Shown here: in pieces, positions 38,807 to 47,036 of the stretch | How the letters are laid out: every line of letters begins with the position of its first letter | Numbering within the stretch: the stretch's first letter is position 1 | Made by a program: the position numbers and the translations under genes | From: Microvirga lenta | GTDB taxonomy: Bacteria; Pseudomonadota; Alphaproteobacteria; Rhizobiales; Beijerinckiaceae | Direction: 5' to 3' | Assembly (NCBI RefSeq): GCF_020532555.1 | Contig: NZ_JAJBBR010000012.1 | Span: 122,091-186,090 of the forward strand | Length of the DNA stretch: 64,000 nt | The notes under the pieces: generated by a model | What the model saw: the letters and a program-made list of their open reading frames with translations, nothing else | What the model was told of the DNA's origin: nothing | Databases searched by the model: none

Positions 38807-40960
38807 TTAGCCAACGACCGGCTCAATCCGCTCTTGCCTCGTCATCGCCTGAGGCACCGCCGCCGGGTCGGGAGCCGCCTTCTCCAGGGCCACCCGGTTG
38901 TCGTGGAAGGCCGCCCCACCGTAGGGCGCGACCTGATCGGCGCCCGTGAGGGTGTTGATGCCCCGCCCGTAGGGGTGGGCCGCGTTGGGCCAGATGGATT
39001 CCGCGATCAGCACCCCGCGCCGAACGCCCTCGAAGAGACGGGCCCGCAGGTATACCTCGCCGCGATTGTTCTTCAGCTTCACCCAGTCCCCGTCCACGAT
39101 ACCCTGCCGCTCGGCGTCGACGGGGTGGATCATCACCTCGGGCCGCCCTTCCTTGGTCTTGGACGTCGGCGTTTCGGTGAAGGTGGAGTTGAGGAAGTTC
39201 CTGGCCGGGCTGGTGGCGAGGCGGAAGGGATGCTCCTCGGTCGCCTCCTCGATCACCGCCCAATGGTCCGGGAAGGCCGGGATCTCCGCCCACGGCCCCA
39301 TCGGGCCGTTGTTGGAGGACGGCACCTTGGTCCAATCCGGCTTGAAGCGGAACTTGCCGTCCGGATAGGCGAAGCCGTTGAGATAGTGCGCTTCCTCGAA
39401 GGAGGGCTGCGCATCCACATGCACCTGCTCCTCCAGGGTCTCGATGCCGTCCCAGCCGGAATTCCGCAGGGTCCAGTCGATGATCTCCCGCGGCTCCATG
39501 TCGAAGCCGCGATGCTCCGCGCCGACGCGCGCGGCGATTTCGCGGATCACCTCGTGGTTGGAGCGGCACTCGCCGGGCGCATCGACGAGCTTGGCGCCGA
39601 GCTGGAAATACTGGTGCCCGCCGCCCGAATAGAGATCGTCGTGCTCCATGAACATGGTCGCCGGCAGGACGATATCGGCCATCAGGGCCGTCTCGGTCAT
39701 GAACTGCTCGTGGACGCAGACGAACAGGTCCTCGCGGGCGAAGCCCTGCTTCACCAACTCCTGCTCGGGGGCGACGGAGACCGGATTGGTGTTCTGGATC
39801 AGCATCGCCTTCACGGGCGGACCGTCGTAGAGCGCCTGGGCGTCGCCCGTGAGCACCCGCCCGATCTGGGACTGGTCGAGCCTGCGAATCGTCGGGTCGA
39901 TGGCGTCGTGTCCCTCGATCAGGGCCTTGTTCCAGCGATAGATCGCGCTGTTGATGTGGAAGGCCCCGCCGCCCTCGTGCCGCCAGGCGCCCGTCACGGC
40001 CGCGACGCAGGAGGCGGCGTGCATGTTAATCGAGCCGTTGCGCTGGCGCCCGAAGCCGTAGCCCAGGCGGAAGAAGGTGCGCCTGCGCTCGCCCACGAGC
40101 TTCGCGAAGGCCTCGATCTCCTCGACCGTCAGTCCCGTGATGGCGGAGGCCCAGGCGGGGTCGCGGCTGCGCAGATGCTCCTCGAGCTCGCGCGGGTGAT
40201 CCGTGTAGCGGTTCAGGTAATCCCAGTCGGCATGGCCGTCGCGGAAGAGCACGTGCATGACCGCGCAGGCGAGCGCGCCGTCGGTGCCCGGCCGGACCAG
40301 CAGCGCCATGTCGGCCTGCTTCATGGTCGGGTTCATGTAGATGTCGATGGCGACGATCTTGGCCCCGCGCTCCTTGCGGGCGCGCATGGCATGGGTCATC
40401 ACGTTGACCTGGGTATGAACCGGGTTGGTGCCCCAGATCACGATGCAGTCGGAAACCGCCATCTCGCGCGGATCGGGCCCGGCGAGCTTGCCGGTGCCGG
40501 CCACGAAGCCCGTATAGGCGGTGGCGGTGCAGATGGTGGAGTACTGGCCCGAATAGCGCTTCACATGGCGCAGGCGGTTGATGCCGTCGCGCATCACGTA
40601 GCCCATGGTGCCGGCGTAGTAGTAGGGCCAGACGGATTCCGAGCCGAACTCCTGTTCCGCTTCCAGGAACCTGCGGGCTACGGTGTCGAGGGCTTCGTCC
40701 CACGAGATCCGCTCGAACTGCCCCGAGCCTTTCGGCCCCGTGCGTCTCAGGGGATGCAGGAGCCTGTCCGGATGGTGGATGCGCTCCGAATAGCGCGCCA
40801 CCTTCGCGCAGATGACGCCGGCCGTGTAGCGGTTGGTCTGCGCCCCATGCACCCGCCCGATGGTGCGCCCGTCGATGACCTCCACCTTCAGGGAGCAGGT
40901 CGAGGGGCAGTCATGCGGGCAGACCGACGGGCGGTGTTCGATGCGGGGCGCTTGGTTCAT
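38807..40960 (-). CDS. Molybdopterin-dependent oxidoreductase with N-terminal Fe-S motif
   Basis: A 717-residue enzyme of the DMSO reductase / formate dehydrogenase superfamily. The N-terminus carries an Fe4S4 pattern with cysteines near residues 14, 18, 22 and 51 (SVCPHDCPSTC, then VICAKVARYSERIHHP). The molybdopterin core has FERISWDEALDTVARRFLEA, CIVIWGTNPVHTQVNVMTHA and a C-terminal dinucleotide-binding domain (VMIHPVDAERQGIVDGDWVK). No twin-arginine signal is visible, so it is probably cytoplasmic. No partner subunit, chaperone or cofactor gene is adjacent. The metal ligand and substrate cannot be told from sequence. Confidence 0.9.
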   Translation of the reverse strand: MNQAPRIEHRPSVCPHDCPSTCSLKVEVIDGRTIGRVHGAQTNRYTAGVICAKVARYSERIHHPDRLLHPLRRTGPKGSGQFERISWDEALDTVARRFLEAEQEFGSESVWPYYYAGTMGYVMRDGINRLRHVKRYSGQYSTICTATAYTGFVAGTGKLAGPDPREMAVSDCIVIWGTNPVHTQVNVMTHAMRARKERGAKIVAIDIYMNPTMKQADMALLVRPGTDGALACAVMHVLFRDGHADWDYLNRYTDHPRELEEHLRSRDPAWASAITGLTVEEIEAFAKLVGERRRTFFRLGYGFGRQRNGSINMHAASCVAAVTGAWRHEGGGAFHINSAIYRWNKALIEGHDAIDPTIRRLDQSQIGRVLTGDAQALYDGPPVKAMLIQNTNPVSVAPEQELVKQGFAREDLFVCVHEQFMTETALMADIVLPATMFMEHDDLYSGGGHQYFQLGAKLVDAPGECRSNHEVIREIAARVGAEHRGFDMEPREIIDWTLRNSGWDGIETLEEQVHVDAQPSFEEAHYLNGFAYPDGKFRFKPDWTKVPSSNNGPMGPWAEIPAFPDHWAVIEEATEEHPFRLATSPARNFLNSTFTETPTSKTKEGRPEVMIHPVDAERQGIVDGDWVKLKNNRGEVYLRARLFEGVRRGVLIAESIWPNAAHPYGRGINTLTGADQVAPYGGAAFHDNRVALEKAAPDPAAVPQAMTRQERIEPVVG

Positions 40961-40997
40961 GGCGGCGGCATGATGCGGGAGGGAGGGACAAATGAAA

Positions 40998-41021
40998 AGG
41001 CCGCCCGGAGGCGGCCTTTCG
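40998..41021 (-). terminator. Rho-independent terminator of ndk
   Basis: AAAGGCCGCC and GGCGGCCTTT form a perfect 10-bp stem with a four-base loop. Read on the minus strand, a T-rich tail (TTTTCATTTG) follows. It lies 20 bases after the ndk stop and before the molybdopterin enzyme start, so ndk is probably transcribed alone. Confidence 0.85.
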
Positions 41022-41040
41022 CGTCAGGTGCGGTGGAGCC

Positions 41041-41463
41041 TCAGCCCACGATCTCGTTGCCCGCGAAGAACTGGGCGATCTCGATCTTGGCGTTGTCCTG
41101 GCTGTCGGAGCCGTGGACCGAGTTCTCGCCGATCGACTTGGCGTAGAGCTTGCGGATCGTGCCCTCGGCGGCGCTCTCCGGGTTGGTGGCGCCCATGATC
41201 TCGCGGTAGCGGGCCACGGCGTTCTCTCCTTCCAGGACCTGCACGACGACCGGGCCGGAGATCATGAAGTCCACGAGCTCGCCGAAGAAGGGACGCTCCT
41301 TGTGGACGGCGTAGAAGGTCTCGGCCTCGCGGCGGCTCATGAGGACGCGCTTCTGCGCCACGATGCGCAGGCCGGCCTTCTCGATGACGGCGTTGATGGC
41401 GCCGGTGAGGTTCCGCTCGGTCGCGTCGGGCTTGATGATGGAGAAAGTACGCTCGGTGGCCAT
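41041..41463 (-). CDS. ndk: Nucleoside diphosphate kinase
   Basis: Balances (d)NTP pools by moving phosphate between nucleotides through a phospho-histidine. The 140-residue protein has [17 protein letters not shown] at the N-terminus and the catalytic-site region [20 protein letters not shown] with active-site His near residue 117. The length is standard. It is followed by a strong terminator. Confidence 0.97.
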   Translation of the reverse strand: MATERTFSIIKPDATERNLTGAINAVIEKAGLRIVAQKRVLMSRREAETFYAVHKERPFFGELVDFMISGPVVVQVLEGENAVARYREIMGATNPESAAEGTIRKLYAKSIGENSVHGSDSQDNAKIEIAQFFAGNEIVG

Positions 41464-41639
41464 GGCTACTCGCTATTGGAAGAGAAGAATTTCAGGAAGT
41501 GCGGCGCTTATAGCGGCGCTCCCCCCTCCCCTCAAGGGGCTTTTCGCGCCCGCGAAAGGCAAGGCTTGGAAAGGCCGGGCCCGGACCCTAATCTCCTTGC
41601 GACCGGTCCGGCTGAAGACCGGCCTATCGGGAGTGAACC

Positions 41640-42044
41640 ATGAAATCGACCATTCTGGCTGCCCTCGGCCTTCTCGCGCTGACGGGCGCGGCCCAGGCCC
41701 AGGGCGCCGATCCGAGCGGCACGTACCTGAGCGAAACCGGAGAGACCCGGGTTCGCATCGCCAAGTGCGGGCAGGCCTATTGCGGCACGATCGTCAGCGT
41801 CCAGGGCGACGCGAAGGACGCCGCCAATCCCGATCCGAACCTGCGCGGGCGCAGCCTCGTGGGCGTCCGGATGATCTCGAACATCCAGCCGTCCGGCGAC
41901 GGCTTCACCGGCCAGCTCTACAACTACAAGGACGGGAGAACCTACACGGGCAAGATGAGCTTCCAGGGCAAGTCCATGCAGCTCTCCGGCTGCGTCCTGG
42001 GCGGCCTCATCTGCCGCTCGCAGACCTGGGCGAAGCTGAAGTAA
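41640..42044 (+). CDS. DUF2147 exported protein
   Basis: A 134-residue secreted protein of the DUF2147 family, of unknown role. A signal peptide (MKSTILAALGLLALTGAAQA) precedes the domain, which reads DPSGTYLSETGETRVRIAKC, then GQAYCGTIV, GRSLVGVRMIS and LYNYKDGRTYTGKMSFQG, the usual order. The paired cysteines and final CRSQTWAKLK fit an envelope protein with a lipocalin-like barrel. GGGAGTG lies before the ATG. The 176-base upstream gap is divergent with ndk and holds a short hairpin (TTTCGC/GCGAAA near 41546). Confidence 0.88.
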   Translation: MKSTILAALGLLALTGAAQAQGADPSGTYLSETGETRVRIAKCGQAYCGTIVSVQGDAKDAANPDPNLRGRSLVGVRMISNIQPSGDGFTGQLYNYKDGRTYTGKMSFQGKSMQLSGCVLGGLICRSQTWAKLK

Positions 42045-42140
42045 CGCCGCTCATCCTCATGGACGGGCGAATTCGCGCGCACGCCTGTACCGCGGCTTCG
42101 CCCGATCCATCGAAGGTGCGGGGAACTCTATCTTGGCGTC

Positions 42141-42254
42141 TCAGGGCTTTTGCGACCGCCTGCGCTTCCTCAAGATTGTCGCGACGCCGACGAGGACGGC
42201 GGAGACGACGAGGATCGTAGCAATGGTCCCAAGCCAGATCGCACCGCCTTCCAT
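42141..42254 (-). CDS. Very small single-helix membrane protein (37 residues)
   Basis: An open frame of 38 codons: starts MEGGAIWLGTIATILVVSAV, continues as one hydrophobic helix, and ends in a basic tail, ILRKRRRSQKP. GGAGG lies seven bases before the ATG. The layout of short acidic head, helix, Arg/Lys-rich cytoplasmic tail is typical of small regulatory membrane proteins. It sits alone in a gap between DUF2147 and a glutathione transferase gene. The role is unknown; the strong ribosome binding site and topology are my evidence. Confidence 0.65.
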   Translation of the reverse strand: MEGGAIWLGTIATILVVSAVLVGVATILRKRRRSQKP

Positions 42255-42355
42255 TGCCGTCCCTCCGCGCTGCACTTCTGCGCCAACGTGGAGGCGCCCG
42301 CCCTGTTCCAATCCGGCATTCCGCGCAGGAACGGCGCGACGAGTAGAATGTCAGC

Positions 42356-42374
42356 GGCCGGGACAAGCCCGGCC
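42356..42374. repeat. Repeat family D, copy 2
   Basis: Identical to the 19-mer at 38311-38329 (GGCCGGGACAAGCCCGGCC), followed by GTGACG. It lies 19 bases beyond the GST stop and could serve as its terminator. Confidence 0.8.
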
Positions 42375-42393
42375 GTGACGAAGAACGGAGCTC

Positions 42394-43104
42394 TTACCGC
42401 GCCTTCTGGCCGAAGAGCACAGCCTGGACCGCCGGATCCTGCATGTCGTTGTTCTGGCGGATTTCGGAACTGACCTTCAGGCCCCTCTCGACCGCAGGGC
42501 GGGCCAGCATGGTTTCCAGCCAGCGTTTCACGTGGGGGAAATCCTCGATGTTCTGGCCCTGGCGCTCCCAGAGCTTGGCCCAGCCCACGATGGACATGTC
42601 GGCGATCGAGTATTCGCCCGCCACGTATTCCCGGTCGGCGAGGCGCTTGTTCAGCACCCCGTAGAGGCGATTGGCCTCGTTGGTGTAGCGGTTGATGGCA
42701 TAGGGCACCTGCTCCGGCGCATAGATGCGGAAATGATGCGTCTGGCCGAGCATGGGACCGAAGCCGCCCATCTGCCAGAACAGCCACTGGTCGACCTCGA
42801 CCCGCTGGCGCTCGTCCCGGGGATAGAACTGCCCGGTCTTGCGGCCGAGATATTGCAGGATCGCCCCCGACTCGAAGACCGAGATGGGCTTTCCGTCCGG
42901 CCCTTCCGGATCGACGATGGCCGGCATCCGGTTGTTGGGCGAGATCGCCAGGAACTCGGGCTTGAACTGGTCGCCCTTGCCGATATTCACCGGATGGACC
43001 GTATAGGGCAGCCCGCACTCCTCGAGCATGATGGTGATTTTCCATCCGTTCGGCGTCGGCCAATAATAGAGATCGATCGGCTGTTGCTGGGCGGAAGCCG
43101 CCAT
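42394..43104 (-). CDS. Glutathione S-transferase (YfcG/Nu type)
   Basis: A 236-residue GST. The N-terminal thioredoxin-like domain begins IDLYYWPTPNGWKITIMLEE and has NNRMPAIVDPEGPDGKPISV then FESGAILQYLGRKTGQFYP, matching the disulfide-bond reductase-like YfcG/Nu class, where Asn/Thr rather than Tyr contacts glutathione. The C-terminal helical domain has VAGEYSIADMSIVGWAKLW. Role is likely detoxification or thiol-disulfide repair. A 186-base AT-richer gap upstream holds the promoter. Confidence 0.92.
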   Translation of the reverse strand: MAASAQQQPIDLYYWPTPNGWKITIMLEECGLPYTVHPVNIGKGDQFKPEFLAISPNNRMPAIVDPEGPDGKPISVFESGAILQYLGRKTGQFYPRDERQRVEVDQWLFWQMGGFGPMLGQTHHFRIYAPEQVPYAINRYTNEANRLYGVLNKRLADREYVAGEYSIADMSIVGWAKLWERQGQNIEDFPHVKRWLETMLARPAVERGLKVSSEIRQNNDMQDPAVQAVLFGQKAR

Positions 43105-43290
43105 GACGTGCCACTCCTCGGTTCAGGACTTCGTCAGTCTGTGTAAGACATAAGATCGGGCCGGACACTATCTGGCGCAACGAAATCTGGTGAAAAGGCC
43201 TGTTACCCCCTTAGACGAAGAAATATCGTTCTGTTATTTCATTGAGGTTACTTGCGCCCCTCGCAACGAAGGGGCCGATGGGGGAATTCG

Positions 43291-43539
43291 ATGACGAACC
43301 GCGTCCTGCGCACCGCTCTTGCCACCATGATCGCCATGTCCCTGGGCGCGCCGCTGGCCGCCGCCGAGACCAAGCCGAAGAAGGAGCCCACCGCCGCGCA
43401 GCTCGCCGCCCGCGAGCGCATGACGAAGTGCAGCGCCGAGTGGAAGGAGGCGAAGGCCGGCGGCAAGATGGAGGCCGGCATGAAGTGGCCGAAGTTCTGG
43501 AGCGCCTGCAACGCCCGCCTCAAGGGCAACAAGGTCTGA
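43291..43539 (+). CDS. Small exported PsiF-like protein
   Basis: An 82-residue protein with a signal peptide (MTNRVLRTALATMIAMSLGA, cleaved near AAA). The mature part is Lys-rich and carries two cysteines in MTKCSAEWKEAKAG and FWSACNARLKG, a pattern resembling the PsiF repeat of phosphate-starvation-induced proteins; this is a weak match. GGGGGA precedes the ATG at 43291. The next gene starts 68 bases on. Confidence 0.75.
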   Translation: MTNRVLRTALATMIAMSLGAPLAAAETKPKKEPTAAQLAARERMTKCSAEWKEAKAGGKMEAGMKWPKFWSACNARLKGNKV

Positions 43540-43607
43540 CGCGGCTTTCCTCCGGCGCCCGGTCCGGGAATACTCCCGGAGCCTGAATCGGCGGCGGAGG
43601 AGGCCTC

Positions 43608-44051
43608 ATGCGCATCGAGCCCTGCACCTGGAAGCACCTCGACGACTGGGCCTCCCTCCGCCATGCCCTGTGGCCGGACGCGACGAAGGACATGCACCGC
43701 GAGGAGGCCGCCGCGCTGTTGGAGCAGCCGGACCGCGCCACGGCCTTTCTCGCCCGGACGCCTGAAGGCGCGGCTGCGGGTTTCGCCGAGGCCACCCTGC
43801 GCCGGGATTACGTGAACGGTTGCACGAGCTCTCCGGTCGCCTTTCTCGAAGGGATCTACGTGGATCCGCCCTACAGGAGGCGCGGCGTCGCCGGCCTGTT
43901 GTGCCGAGCCGTCGAAGCATGGGCCCGGGATCGCGGCTGCTCCGAGTTCGCCTCCGACGTCGAGCTCCACAACCTCGCGTCCCAGCAGATGCACGCCTCC
44001 CTCGGCTTCGAGGAAACGGAGCGGGTCGTGTACTTCCGCAAGCCCCTCTGA
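43608..44051 (+). CDS. AAC(6')-like GNAT acetyltransferase
   Basis: A 147-residue GNAT protein closely resembling aminoglycoside 6'-N-acetyltransferases of the chromosomal AAC(6')-I group. Shared features are MRIEPCTWKHLDDWASLRHA and LWPDATKDMHREEAAALL at the start, FAEATLRRDYVNGCTSSPVA, FLEGIYVDPPYRRRGVAGLL with the acetyl-CoA loop RRRGVA, and the tail LGFEETERVVYFRKPL. Acetylation would inactivate tobramycin- or kanamycin-type drugs, but many chromosomal members have unknown natural substrates. GGAGGAGG lies before the ATG. No integron or transposase is near, so it looks intrinsic. Confidence 0.8.
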   Translation: MRIEPCTWKHLDDWASLRHALWPDATKDMHREEAAALLEQPDRATAFLARTPEGAAAGFAEATLRRDYVNGCTSSPVAFLEGIYVDPPYRRRGVAGLLCRAVEAWARDRGCSEFASDVELHNLASQQMHASLGFEETERVVYFRKPL

Positions 44052-44226
44052 AAACCGGCTCGTCGCGGAGCCCTCATTCGCGGATTGTCTCGACGGATAA
44101 GGGCGTCTCCCGCGCGCTGGGCCTCCTCAAGATGAAGGCTGTGGAGTGGGGTTGGTCAAAGGCTCGCAAGAATAGCGCTGCCCTGCTCTCCTGTCCCTGA
44201 TCTTGGGCCTCGGAAGCGCCGCGTTG

Positions 44227-44347
44227 CTCTCCTCCCCCTTGTGGGGAGGAGGTGGAGGTGGGGGTGTGAGCGATAGCCTATGAAGGTCCGGCGCCCACAC
44301 CCCCACCCTGGCCCTCCCCACAAGGGGGAGGGAATGAGGTCGCGCCA
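44227..44347. repeat. Repeat family B, copy 2
   Basis: The second 121-base copy of the palindromic element at 20557-20677. Outer arms are nearly identical, but the 29-base core (44267-44295) is the reverse complement of that in copy 1 (TGAGCGATAGCC against GGCTATCGCTCA). It lies in a 492-base convergent gap; the stretch 44052-44226 holds a decayed family A-like segment (44075-44135) and no gene. Confidence 0.9.
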
Positions 44348-44384
44348 TCACAGCCACATCCACGATAGCCTCTCACCAACTCCA

Positions 44385-44490
44385 CCCTCATCCTGAGGAG
44401 CCGCGCAGCGGCGTCTCGAAGGAGGGTCCAGCGCGCTCTGGAAACGCCCTCATCCTTCGAGATGGACCTGACGGTCCTCCTCAGGAGGGC
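44385..44490. repeat. Repeat family A, second full copy
   Basis: Reverse-complement match to the element at 16728-16836: CCCTCATCCTGAGGAGCCGC, GGCGTCTCGAAGGAGGGTCC, CGCTCTGGAAACGCCCTCAT and CCTCCTCAGGAGGGC. It follows repeat B by 37 bases, as at the maeB site, suggesting a composite B-A unit. The remaining 44491-44543 shows nothing further. Confidence 0.85.
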
Positions 44491-44543
44491 TGCGGGTGAC
44501 TGGATGAAAAGCCTAATCGAAGGCTGTCGAACGCAGGCCGATC

Positions 44544-44972
44544 CTATGGCACCGCCCGATCCGGCGGCGAGGCCAAGCATGGGTCGAGGACGATGTGATC
44601 GGCGTCGGGCCTGCCGTAGCCGCCTGCCACCGCCACCACGTCGCCCACCTTCAGGCCGTTCGTCGCATAGGTCACGCAGAGCACCTGCGGATTCGGCGCG
44701 GCGCAGAGCCCGAGATAGGCGAGCGTGCCGTCGAAGTGGACGAGGGTGAGCCTGCCGACCACGCTCAGATCCACCCGTTTCGCCCCGGTTTCGACGCCCT
44801 GCGTCAGGTCGCGAAGGTTTTCGCAGCGGGCCTGGGTGCCGGACTTCATGTCGGCATCGGCGAACGGGCTTCTTGCGCCGTCCGGCTGGCCGGCCGCGCC
44901 CTGCCCACCAGCCGCGAAGGCCGCGCCGAGGACCAGGAATGCAAGCGCGTGCTTCCTTCTCGCAGCCTTCAT
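44544..44972 (-). CDS. Small exported protein of unknown function
   Basis: A 142-residue protein with signal peptide MKAARRKHALAFLVLGAAFA and cleavage near AAGG. The mature part has paired cysteines in QARCENLRDL, LGLCAAPNPQVLCVTY and LDPCLASP. The strand-rich stretch VDLSVVGRLTLVHFDGTLAY and GLKVGDVVAVAGGYGRPDAD suggests a small beta barrel such as an OB-like fold, but I do not recognise the family. It lies between repeats and a GNAT gene on the same strand. Confidence 0.75.
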   Translation of the reverse strand: MKAARRKHALAFLVLGAAFAAGGQGAAGQPDGARSPFADADMKSGTQARCENLRDLTQGVETGAKRVDLSVVGRLTLVHFDGTLAYLGLCAAPNPQVLCVTYATNGLKVGDVVAVAGGYGRPDADHIVLDPCLASPPDRAVP

Positions 44973-45005
44973 GGGAACGTCGCTCCCTCCTAACGGACCG
45001 CGGCC

Positions 45006-45464
45006 TCAAAGCTTCTTCTTGAAGCCCTCATGGCTGCGGGCGAAGCCCAGGCGCTCATAGAAACGGTGGGCATCCGTGCGGGTCTTGTTGGAGGAGAGCT
45101 CGAGCATGGCGGCGCCCCTGGTACGCGCATACCTCTCCGCGAACGCCATCATCTTCGCCCCGATGCCGCCGGAGCGGCGCGCGGCCTTCACCTTCACGCT
45201 CTCCACCTTTACCCGAAGAGCGCCGCGCCCGGTCAGGTTCGGAATGAAGGTGAGCTGGAACGTGCCGACGACTTCGTCGCCGCTCACCGCGACGAAGAGT
45301 TCGTTGTCGCTGCTTTCGGCGATCGCCGCGAAGGCGGCCCCGTAGGCGGGGCGGTTCTCCGGCGTCCAGGCATCGCCATGGGAGCCGAGTTCGTCCTCCT
45401 CGTGCAGGCGGATGATGGCCTCGAGGTCCTCCTCGCCGGCCTGGCGGATCAGAAGATCGCTCAT
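45006..45464 (-). CDS. GNAT family N-acetyltransferase
   Basis: A 152-residue acetyltransferase. MSDLLIRQAGEEDLEAIIRL opens the fold, VVGTFQLTFIPNLTGRGALR gives the central strands, and VKAARRSGGIGAKMMAFAER is the acetyl-CoA loop (R-x-x-G-I-G), followed by ELSSNKTRTDAHRFYERLGF. The ATG at 45464 overlaps the GST stop by four bases (ATGA); upstream open frame is antisense to nothing useful. Substrate unknown. Confidence 0.88.
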   Translation of the reverse strand: MSDLLIRQAGEEDLEAIIRLHEEDELGSHGDAWTPENRPAYGAAFAAIAESSDNELFVAVSGDEVVGTFQLTFIPNLTGRGALRVKVESVKVKAARRSGGIGAKMMAFAERYARTRGAAMLELSSNKTRTDAHRFYERLGFARSHEGFKKKL

Positions 45465-46102
45465 GCCGCTTCGCGATTTTCCATGGGAAGCAGATTCAGG
45501 GGCAGACTGAATCCGGGCAGCGCCTCGAACCGCTTCATCCAGGCCGAGATATTCGCGTAAGGAGCGAGATCGACAGCCGCATCGTCGGCGAAGACCAGCA
45601 CGCCGTAGATATCGATATCGGCAATGGTGACGCCCTCCCCCACGATCCAGTTCTTGCCGGCGAGGTGCTGGTCGAGAACCGTCAGGGCCGCAGCCGCGTC
45701 GGAGGCGCACATGTCGAGGATCTCAGGCCCGCCCTTGCGGAAGCCGCGCCGGATCGCACGCGACCGGTAAATGGCCGGAGCCAGGCGGTCGAAATCCCAG
45801 TAGAGCCACTCGCGCGCCTGCAGGCGCTCGTCGAGGGTCGCGCCGCCGAATTTCCCGAGCGTGTCGGACACGTATTCGAGAATCGCCGCCGACTGGCACA
45901 GATGCCGGCCGTTGTTGCGGTCGATCAGAAGCGGCACCTGCCCGAAGCGCTGCTTCGCCAGGTGGGGCGGCTGCTTGTGCTCGCCCGCCATCATGTTCAC
46001 GTGCACGTAGTCGAAAGGCTCGCCCGCGAGGGAGAGCATCAGGCCGACCTTGTAGGTCGGTCCGGAGAAGGCGATCCCGTGAAGTTCGAAACGTGCCGGC
46101 AT
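45461..46102 (-). CDS. Glutathione S-transferase
   Basis: A 213-residue GST. The N-terminal domain runs MPARFELHGIAFSGPTYKVG with Ser in the usual catalytic zone, then RFGQVPLLIDRNNGRHLCQS and AAILEYVSDTLGKFGG, the glutathione-binding motif. The helical C-terminal domain includes WIVGEGVTIADIDIYGVLVF. It is coupled to the GNAT gene downstream, so conjugation and acetylation may serve one detoxification task, though this is only inferred from position. Confidence 0.9.
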   Translation of the reverse strand: MPARFELHGIAFSGPTYKVGLMLSLAGEPFDYVHVNMMAGEHKQPPHLAKQRFGQVPLLIDRNNGRHLCQSAAILEYVSDTLGKFGGATLDERLQAREWLYWDFDRLAPAIYRSRAIRRGFRKGGPEILDMCASDAAAALTVLDQHLAGKNWIVGEGVTIADIDIYGVLVFADDAAVDLAPYANISAWMKRFEALPGFSLPLNLLPMENREAA

Positions 46103-46189
46103 GGTCGAGCCCCGTGATAATGCTGTTGGCGCGGAGCCTAGCGGATTGATTCACGAGTCGGAAGGACCAGAATCTCATCAGGAGGATCC

Positions 46190-46609
46190 ATGGCCAGCAT
46201 CGAACGGGAACGCAAACTCCTGCAGCAGACGGTCGCCCTCGCGGCGATTATCCCCGCGGCCACGGGCCTCTACGGAATCCTGTTCGGACAGGCCCTGACC
46301 GGCGATGCGGTCAGCATCTCCGCCGAGAGCCATTTCCGTTTCCTGTCGGGCCTGCTGTTCGGGATCGGCCTCTGCTTCTGGAGCACCGTCCCCAGGATCG
46401 AGGACAAGACGAACCGCTTCCGGCTCCTGACCCTCATCGTCGTGATCGGCGGGCTCGGCCGGCTCGTGGGGCTTGGCCTGACGGGACTGCCCTCGCTCTT
46501 CATGATCGGCGGGCTCGTCATGGAGCTGATCGTGGCCCCGGTCCTGTGCCTCTGGCAGACACGGATCGCGAACCGCCATGCGGAGGAGTACGGGGTCGCA
46601 GCGCCCTGA
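46190..46609 (+). CDS. DUF4345-like membrane protein
   Basis: A 139-residue protein with four predicted membrane helices (about 13-35, 48-67, 80-100 and 104-124), matching DUF4345-like integral membrane proteins of unknown role. The segment ESHFRFLSGLLFGIGLCFWS is the most characteristic. AGGAGG precedes the ATG at 46190. It converges with the next small gene, with only 13 bases between stops. Confidence 0.8.
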   Translation: MASIERERKLLQQTVALAAIIPAATGLYGILFGQALTGDAVSISAESHFRFLSGLLFGIGLCFWSTVPRIEDKTNRFRLLTLIVVIGGLGRLVGLGLTGLPSLFMIGGLVMELIVAPVLCLWQTRIANRHAEEYGVAAP

Positions 46610-46622
46610 CGGGAACGGCCCG

Positions 46623-46973
46623 CTACTTGCGACAGGCGAAGGGCGGGAAGGTGCTTGCCGTACCGGCATTCATCGCCGCAACGACCATGATGTTGGCGAG
46701 CGCCAGCTCCTCCTCGGAGCGCGGGCACACATCGGCCTTCGTGGTGCAGCCCGAAGCGATAAAGGCCTCGTGACGGTCAAGGAACTCCCGGCCCAGGCCA
46801 CGGGTGCCGCGGCGCGAGAGCGCCTCGGCCCAGGCCGTCTTGTAGCGGGCGCATTTCACCTCCGGCCAGCTCTGGGGCTGACGCTCCTGCGCGACGGCAG
46901 GCGGCGCTCCGGCCGCGATTGCACAGGTGACGAGGGCCGCAAGGGCAGCAACGAACTTCATCGGACAGCTCAT
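46623..46973 (-). CDS. Small exported protein of unknown function
   Basis: A 116-residue protein with signal sequence MSCPMKFVAALAALVTCAIA and cleavage near AVA. The mature part has cysteines in EVKCARYKTAW, ASGCTTKADVCPRSEEELA and FPPFACRK, plus the helix LALANIMVVAAMNAG. GGGAG lies before the ATG at 46973; MKF at 46961 is a later alternative. I do not recognise the family. It is on its own, convergent with the DUF4345-like gene. Confidence 0.75.
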   Translation of the reverse strand: MSCPMKFVAALAALVTCAIAAGAPPAVAQERQPQSWPEVKCARYKTAWAEALSRRGTRGLGREFLDRHEAFIASGCTTKADVCPRSEEELALANIMVVAAMNAGTASTFPPFACRK

Positions 46974-47036
46974 CTCGCTCCCGGCCCTTCCAGCGCCGGG
47001 CCTATCTTGCAAGAGGTCGCTGAGGGCGGACCCGCC

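Noticed and set aside
20557..44490. Repeats as a CRISPR array
   Set aside because: There is no regular spacing of short identical repeats with unique spacers and no cas genes; these are dispersed palindromic elements.
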